NCBI GenBank assembly: GCA_964404605.1
Contig: CAYOKT010000002.1
Span: 1-64,000, forward strand
Source of the DNA: CAYOKT01 sp964404605
GTDB taxonomy: Bacteria; Electryoneota; Electryoneia; Electryoneales; Electryoneaceae
Reading direction: 5' to 3'
Length of the DNA: 64,000 nucleotides
Part shown: piece after piece, positions 59,520 through 64,000 of the stretch
How positions within the stretch are numbered: the stretch's first letter is position 1
Layout of the letters: every line of letters starts with the position of its first letter
Notes under the pieces: model-generated
What the model was told of the DNA's origin: nothing
The model's input: only the letters and a program-made list of their open reading frames with translations
Database searches by the model: none
Position numbers and translations under genes: made by a program

Positions 59520-60950
59520 TCATCGGTCCAGTTTCGGCAGGATGCTCTCCTCGTCCCCGCCCTGCTCGAGGGCGCGGGTCCACATCGTCCTCGCCCGCTC
59601 CTCCTCGCCGAGGGCGCGGTACAGATCGCCGAGGTGATCGAGGAGCACCGGGTTGCCCGGTTCCAGCAGCGCCGCCTTCTCCAGCGGTTCACGGGCTTCA
59701 GGGTAGCGATGGAGCAGGTAGAGCAGCCAGCCCCGCGTGTCGAGATACGAGGCGTTCTCCGGCTCCGCCTCCAGCGCCCCCTCCGAGTACTCCAGCGCTT
59801 CCTCGTAGCGCTCCGTCCAGCCCGCCTCGGCGATCATGTAGGCGAAGTTGTTCAGCACCTGGGGGTCATCGGGATCGATCTCCATCGCCCGCCGGTAGAC
59901 CCGTTCGGCTTCCTCCCACCGGTGCAACTCGTGATAGAGATAGCCGAGATTGATCAGCGGCTCCGCGGTCGAGGTATCCCGGTCCGCGGCCTGGAGGAGA
60001 ACCCTCTCGGCCTGGGGATAGAGCTTGTACTGCATGTACAGGGCGCCGGCGAGGGAGAGCAGCGAGGAGTCGTCGCCGGCCCTGTCGAGGGCCAGGTTGA
60101 TGAGGTCCAGCGCCTTCACCGTGTCCGCTTGGAGCGCCGCGAGACGGATGCGCAGGGCCCATACGCGGGTGTCACCCGGCTGCAACATGAGCGAGGCGGC
60201 GAAGGCGGAATCCGCCCTCGTGGAATCCCCCATGTCGAGATACAGGGTGCCGATGGTAAAGGGCAGGCGCGGGTCGTCCGGGCGAAGGCGGACCATCTTC
60301 TTGTAGGCTTCGATCGCCCGCTCGTCCTCGCCGGAGAGGCTCAGGAGGGTCGCCTGGCGGACGAGAATGTCCAGGTCCGGCCCGCTCAAGGCGAGTATCC
60401 TGTCGTAGCAGTCCACCGCCTTCATCTGCTCGCCGGTGCGGACGTACAGGCTGGCGAGGTTGAACCAGCCGTCCCGGTCGTCCGGGTACAGGTCGGTCAG
60501 TCTCTTGAAGGTCTTCAGCGCCTCCTCGTACTCCTCGAGGTCGAACTGCAACTCGCCGATGTGGCGCAGCATCTCCCGGTTCGGCCCGGTGTAGGGCAGC
60601 CCGCGCTGGAGGATGCGCTTCGCGCTCTCGAGTTCGCCCATCCGCTGGTAATTCTCCGCGATGCTGCGGTACAGGCTGGTGCTGGTGCTGTCGTAGAGAA
60701 GCGCCTGGTTGTACTCGTTGATCGCCCGGACATAGTCGCCCTGGGTCTCATAGACCGAGGCGAGAATGACATGGTCGATGGCCTTGGCGGAGTATTTCCG
60801 CTGCAGGTTCCTCTGCTCCGTGGCGGGCGGCTTCTCCGCCGCGCCGGGAGGGGGAAGCGCCGTGCGCACCGCCGCGCAGCCCGCGAGCAGCAAACCCGCC
60901 GCGAGGAGCGGCAGGAGAGGTTTAACGTACGAGGAAACGGAAGATGTCAT
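59520..60950 (-). CDS. TPR-repeat lipoprotein
   Basis: A 476-aa lipoprotein (LLPLLAAGLLLAGC) with about ten TPR units, for example ASVYETQGDYVRAINEYNQA, AENYQRMGELESAKRILQRG, GYLYHELHRWEEAERVYRRA and GDLYRALGEEERARTMWTRA. The periplasmic face of a membrane is the likely site. Paired with a LolB-like gene, as seen for TPR-LolB pairs in several phyla, suggesting an envelope trafficking role. The start overlaps the rseP stop by 29 nt. Confidence 0.85.
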   Translation of the reverse strand: MTSSVSSYVKPLLPLLAAGLLLAGCAAVRTALPPPGAAEKPPATEQRNLQRKYSAKAIDHVILASVYETQGDYVRAINEYNQALLYDSTSTSLYRSIAENYQRMGELESAKRILQRGLPYTGPNREMLRHIGELQFDLEEYEEALKTFKRLTDLYPDDRDGWFNLASLYVRTGEQMKAVDCYDRILALSGPDLDILVRQATLLSLSGEDERAIEAYKKMVRLRPDDPRLPFTIGTLYLDMGDSTRADSAFAASLMLQPGDTRVWALRIRLAALQADTVKALDLINLALDRAGDDSSLLSLAGALYMQYKLYPQAERVLLQAADRDTSTAEPLINLGYLYHELHRWEEAERVYRRAMEIDPDDPQVLNNFAYMIAEAGWTERYEEALEYSEGALEAEPENASYLDTRGWLLYLLHRYPEAREPLEKAALLEPGNPVLLDHLGDLYRALGEEERARTMWTRALEQGGDEESILPKLDR

Positions 60951-61995
60951 GATAGGTGACCACGACGACCAATAGAAGCAGCAGGGCCATCCCGACCTGC
61001 TGCAGGACCAGTTTCACCCGGGCCGGAATCGGCTTGCGGATCATCGCTTCGATCAGGATGTAGACAAGATACCCGCCATCCAGCACCGGGAAGGGAAGGA
61101 TGTTGAGGAAGCCGATGCTGACGCTGATCAGGCCGATGAACCCGAGGAAGCTCACCCACCCCTGCCGCGCCGTCTCCCCGGAGAGGGCGAGAATCCCCAC
61201 CGGGCCTGTCAGCTCCTTGATCGAGGCGCGCCCCGTGATCAGCATCGCCAGCGACTGGGCGCTGAGTTTCAGGTACATGTAAGTCAGCGCCCCTCCGCGC
61301 TCCACGGCGCGGAACAGGCCCGCCGGGATCATCTCGACCTTGGGACCCACGCCGATCATCCCGACCTCGCGGGAAGCCCCTTCGAAAAAGATCTTCTCCG
61401 TTCGCGTCGGGATCAGGGCGCTGAGGGTGTCCGCCCCGCGCCGCCAACGCACCAGCAGGGTGTCGCCGGGGCGGGAGTGCACCGCTTCGGTCAGGTCTTC
61501 CCAGTTGCCGATGCGGGTCTCATCGATCGCGATGATGCGATCGCCCGGCAGCAGCCCCGCCCGCCCGGCCGGATACTCCTCCGCCACGCTGCCGATGGTC
61601 GCCGTCTCGACCAGCTTCGGCTCGCCCTCGATCAGGGTGATCCCGGAGTAGATCAGGAACCCGAGCAGGAGGTTCATCATCACCCCGGCGGTGATGATGA
61701 ACGCCTTCGCCGGGGTGCTCTTCGACATGAACTCATCCGGGGCGCCGGTGATGGACTCTTCCCCCTCGAGGGATTCATCGACCATCCCGGCGATCTTCAC
61801 ATAGCCGCCAAGCGGTATCCACCCGATGCGGTATTCGGTTTCGCCACGCTTGATCCCGGCGAGTTTCGGCGGGAAACCGAGGGAGAATACCTCCACCCTC
61901 GCGCCGGCGGCCTTGGCGGCGAGAAAATGCCCCAGCTCGTGGACGAAAACCACGACTCCGAGCACGATGATAAAGCTGATCAGGGTAACGATCAT
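60922..61995 (-). CDS. rseP: Site-2 (RIP) zinc metalloprotease RseP
   Basis: Intramembrane protease that releases anti-sigma factors or clears signal peptides, 357 aa. HELGH (residues 19-23) in the first helix, GYVKIAGMVDE, a PDZ domain (AGRAGLLPGDRIIAIDETRI ... LVRWRRG), and NILPFPVLDGGYLV with the third zinc ligand Asp. One PDZ is clear, rather than the two of E. coli RseP. The ATG at 61995 has GAGG 7 nt upstream. dxr and lpxD-type neighbours often seen are absent. Confidence 0.95.
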   Translation of the reverse strand: MIVTLISFIIVLGVVVFVHELGHFLAAKAAGARVEVFSLGFPPKLAGIKRGETEYRIGWIPLGGYVKIAGMVDESLEGEESITGAPDEFMSKSTPAKAFIITAGVMMNLLLGFLIYSGITLIEGEPKLVETATIGSVAEEYPAGRAGLLPGDRIIAIDETRIGNWEDLTEAVHSRPGDTLLVRWRRGADTLSALIPTRTEKIFFEGASREVGMIGVGPKVEMIPAGLFRAVERGGALTYMYLKLSAQSLAMLITGRASIKELTGPVGILALSGETARQGWVSFLGFIGLISVSIGFLNILPFPVLDGGYLVYILIEAMIRKPIPARVKLVLQQVGMALLLLLVVVVTYHDIFRFLVR

Positions 61996-62184
61996 CCGTA
62001 TTCCTCGAGGAGACCGGCAACAGGAACCTTCGGCGCCGATGCACCACCTTGTCAAGGCGGTTCGCCGCTCCCGGGGAGCCCGCTGCAGACAGTGACGGCC
62101 GGGTGTGCCCGGCGTAGCACGCCCGACCGTACACGTTGGTTCCAAATGCACCGGCGCGGCGGCCGCCGGCGGACCGACTTATCT
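61996..62184. repeat. Intergenic spacer with GC palindromes
   Basis: The 189-bp spacer between rseP and the barrel-protein gene contains CCGGG/CCCGG with a 4-nt loop (62099-62112) and GCTCCC/GGGAGC (62067-62079). A TTGACA on the minus strand (62050-62055) lacks a -10 at the right distance. No gene is seen. Confidence 0.5.
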
Positions 62185-62886
62185 TCACCCGCCGATGAGA
62201 ATCCCCGCCTGCACGGTGAGGAAACTGTCCGGAACGTCGGTTTCCTGGCCGCTGATGATGTAGTACTTGCCGAGGACCCGGAAGGCGAACGGGAAGGCCG
62301 GGGGTTTGATCTTCACCCCACCCGCGAGATGATAGGCGAATTTCAGGTTGGCCTTGACATAGTCTTCCGGCTTCACCTCTTCATTCGCCGACTTGATGTT
62401 CTCCTTGAGGAGATCGGGTGTGACCACCGGTCCGAAAGCGTACAGCCCCACTCCGCCTCCCACCTGGAAGTGCAGGGTGCCGACCAGCGGCGGGAACTTG
62501 AACACATCCACCAGCGCCGTGGCATCCGCCCCCGCCCTCAGGTAGGGGATGGTCTCGGAGACATTCGGCTGGCCGGATCCGGCCGCGGGGATGAAAACGA
62601 TGTCATAGCTGCTGAAGGCGCCCTCGATGCTGACCTGCAGGTCGACGACCGGCAACATGTTGAAGGTCAGATCCACGCCGATATTCAACGGCTGTCCCGA
62701 TTCGGCGCGCGTCAATGTCGAGAGCCCGAACCCGCTCGCGGCGTCCTGTTCGAACTGGAAGCTGGCGGCGTTCAGCTCGGGGATGGTGGTCATGTCATAC
62801 CCCACATGAACGCCGACACCCGCCATCACCGGGGTGGCCGAAAACGCAATAAACAACACCGCTACCGCCGTTTTCCTGTACCGCAT
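62185..62886 (-). CDS. Secreted, probable outer-membrane beta-barrel protein
   Basis: A 233-aa protein with signal peptide (TAVAVLFIAFSATPVMA). The mature chain shows barrel-like strands: GVGVHVGYDMTTIPEL, LNIGVDLTFNMLPVVDL, LQVSIEGAFSSYDIVF, FQVGGGVGLYAFGPVV, KFAYHLAGGVKIKP, FAFRVLGKYYIIS and FLTVQAGILIGG. No specific family is recognised. Shine-Dalgarno GGGAGGAACGG before the ATG. Function unknown. Confidence 0.65.
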   Translation of the reverse strand: MRYRKTAVAVLFIAFSATPVMAGVGVHVGYDMTTIPELNAASFQFEQDAASGFGLSTLTRAESGQPLNIGVDLTFNMLPVVDLQVSIEGAFSSYDIVFIPAAGSGQPNVSETIPYLRAGADATALVDVFKFPPLVGTLHFQVGGGVGLYAFGPVVTPDLLKENIKSANEEVKPEDYVKANLKFAYHLAGGVKIKPPAFPFAFRVLGKYYIISGQETDVPDSFLTVQAGILIGG

Positions 62887-62937
62887 CCGTTCCTCCCTGC
62901 CTGAAGTTCAGCGTGTGATACTGCCGGATACTATCCT

Positions 62938-63702
62938 CTACACGACAAGCCCGTCAAGGGACTCGGTTTCCATCCGTTCCAGCGGCGCGAACACCTCCTC
63001 GAAGGCCTCCGCCAGGATCTCACGTATTTCCTCAAGTGAACCACGGTACCCCGCCTCATGCAAGCAGATCGTCCGCTTATGCAGTGCGTCACGCAGGGCT
63101 CCTCTCCGCTCGCTCGTCACCCCCGACAGCACATCGACGATCTCGAGATGGTCTTCGCCCGCGAGGATCGAGCCGTGCTGCAACACCACGCCGCGCAAGC
63201 GGCGCTGCGCGCTGCCGACCAGCTTCTTCCCCCGCACCTGGACTTCGTGCCGCGTGGCGCTGGAGAAGCAGAGACGCGGCAGGTCGCCTTTCGGCGCCGC
63301 GAGGAGCGCCGGGTCCGCCGCCGGGTCCGCCTGCACGCCCAACCGGCGCAAGCCCTGTACGAGGGCGAGGCTCACCAGGTTGTAGACCCCCCGGTGCAGG
63401 GGAGCGTCCTCCTCAAGCCCCTTCTCGGCGACGGTAATGCTGTACACCAGGTCGCCCTTGTGCAGCACCGCCCGGCCGCCGGTCGGCCGGCGGACGATGT
63501 CGAACCCCCGCCCGCGGCAGGCCGCCCGGTCGATGTCCCCCTCGCGCTGGTGGTAGCCGAGGGAGACCGCGGGCGGGAGAAAGCGGTACAGCCTGATGCG
63601 CGTGCGCCCGTCCCAGGCCGTCGCGGCCGCCATCCGGCGATCGATTTCCATCTGCACGGCGCCCGGGCCGTCCGGACCGAGCGCCAGCCAGCCGGGTTTC
63701 AC
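62938..63702 (-). CDS. Lipoate-protein ligase / octanoyl-transferase family (LplA/LipM-like)
   Basis: A 254-aa biotin/lipoate-ligase-fold enzyme. RFLPPAVSLGYHQREGDID, RRPTGGRAVLHKGDLVYSIT (substrate-binding RRxxGG and His), and VRGKKLVGSAQRRLRGVVLQ (catalytic Lys and signature) are all present. Whether it is a ligase (ATP), an octanoyltransferase (LipM) or an amidotransferase cannot be decided. The GTG at 63702 overlaps the lpxA stop (GTGA) with GGGGGA upstream. Confidence 0.88.
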   Translation of the reverse strand: MKPGWLALGPDGPGAVQMEIDRRMAAATAWDGRTRIRLYRFLPPAVSLGYHQREGDIDRAACRGRGFDIVRRPTGGRAVLHKGDLVYSITVAEKGLEEDAPLHRGVYNLVSLALVQGLRRLGVQADPAADPALLAAPKGDLPRLCFSSATRHEVQVRGKKLVGSAQRRLRGVVLQHGSILAGEDHLEIVDVLSGVTSERRGALRDALHKRTICLHEAGYRGSLEEIREILAEAFEEVFAPLERMETESLDGLVV

Positions 63703-64000
63703 TTCATGATCCCCCGGTCGCCGCGCGTCTCGAAGAACTCGAGGATCAGCTTCACCTCGGGGGTGTCTTCCACCTCCTCCTTCACCCGTTCCAGCGCTTG
63801 AGAAATGTTCAACCCGCTGCGATACAACAGTTTGTACGTGTGATGCAGGGGAGCGATCTGTTCCCTGGTGAAGCCGCGCCGCTGGAGGCCGACGACATTG
63901 AGCCCCTTGTAGGTCATCGGGTCGCCCGCCGCGCGGACGAAGGGGGGAACATCGGAGGGCACGCGCCACCCGCCGCCGACGAAGGCGTGAGGCCCGATGC
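63699..64000 (-). CDS. lpxA: UDP-N-acetylglucosamine O-acyltransferase LpxA (C-terminal part; 5' end beyond window)
   Basis: First enzyme of lipid A synthesis. The last left-handed beta-helix coil (IGPHAFVGGG, VPSDVPPFVRAAGDP) leads into the C-terminal helical domain GLNVVGLQRRGFTREQIAPL and YKLLYRSGLNISQALERVKE, which is diagnostic for LpxA rather than LpxD. The gene runs off the right edge. It confirms that this organism makes LPS. Confidence 0.93.
   Translation of the reverse strand, partial: IGPHAFVGGGWRVPSDVPPFVRAAGDPMTYKGLNVVGLQRRGFTREQIAPLHHTYKLLYRSGLNISQALERVKEEVEDTPEVKLILEFFETRGDRGIMK

Noticed and set aside
62050..62055. TTGACA as the -35 of an rseP promoter
   Set aside because: No TATNNT-like -10 at 16-19 bp on the same strand.

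Overview
High-GC diderm bacterium, most likely a metagenome-assembled contig (a 100-N scaffold gap lies inside the window). lpxA, lspA, rseP, an outer-membrane TolC protein, lipoproteins and probable outer-membrane barrels show an LPS-type double envelope. Extended-substrate TPR proteins, a DUF4097 protein, a GH57 branching enzyme, a type-2-like IleRS and a relic of a FlgD-like C-terminal tail domain suggest an uncultured FCB-type lineage (for example Eisenbacteria, Krumholzibacteria or Latescibacteria-like). That placement is inference. A selenocysteine tRNA shows that the organism decodes UGA as Sec.

Layout. 1-14117 (minus): one long gene train, LOG-family protein, lipoprotein, mltG, pcrA, a 1236-aa TPR protein, nadC, GH57 branching enzyme, galT, a GT2 glycosyltransferase and folD. 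14118-20280 (plus): a MarR-TolC-MFP-RND efflux operon with a promoter and a 20-bp perfect palindrome in the divergent spacer. 20281-24498: a convergent gap with a candidate small hairpin RNA, two secreted beta-repeat proteins (minus) and a PFK-family kinase (plus). 24531-29991 (minus): purF, ubiA-type, pgsA-type, cysS, DUF3108. 30112-30269: scaffold gap flanked by an exact duplicate. 30337-42516 (minus): yggS-type, divIVA, ileS, a Cys-depleted DksA, lspA, TPM protein, nucleotidyltransferase-like protein, lemA, SAM hydrolase, pgi, HAD phosphatase, cNMP-binding protein. 42517-44240: a gene-poor zone with a 270-bp structured element, a FlgD-tail relic, an alpha/beta hydrolase and a cluster of GC palindromes. 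44241-64000 (minus): lpxA, lplA-type, barrel protein, rseP, TPR lipoprotein, LolB-like lipoprotein, three glycosyltransferases, a PBP1A, SPOR protein, PfkB kinase, orphan DNA methylase, M1 peptidase with a probable barrel tail, mpl, zinc-ribbon protein and tRNA-Sec.

Most content is housekeeping: central sugar metabolism (pgi, PFK, galT, GH57), cofactors (folD, nadC, lipoate), peptidoglycan synthesis and recycling (PBP1A, mltG, mpl), envelope biogenesis and proteolysis. More than twenty junctions are ATGA, GTGA, TTGA or longer overlaps, so translational coupling is the rule. Four convincing promoters share a TTGTNA - 17/18 bp - TATMTT pattern.

The most unusual signals are non-coding: (i) a 270-bp nested inverted-repeat element upstream of the yggS-divIVA-ileS train, whose end motif (a GATTCASSTGAATC dyad) recurs upstream of galT and in the DUF4097/PFK spacer; (ii) an orphan promoter-hairpin-T-run unit at 20365-20471; and (iii) a GC palindrome family, one copy of which appears to be translated inside the DUF3108 gene.
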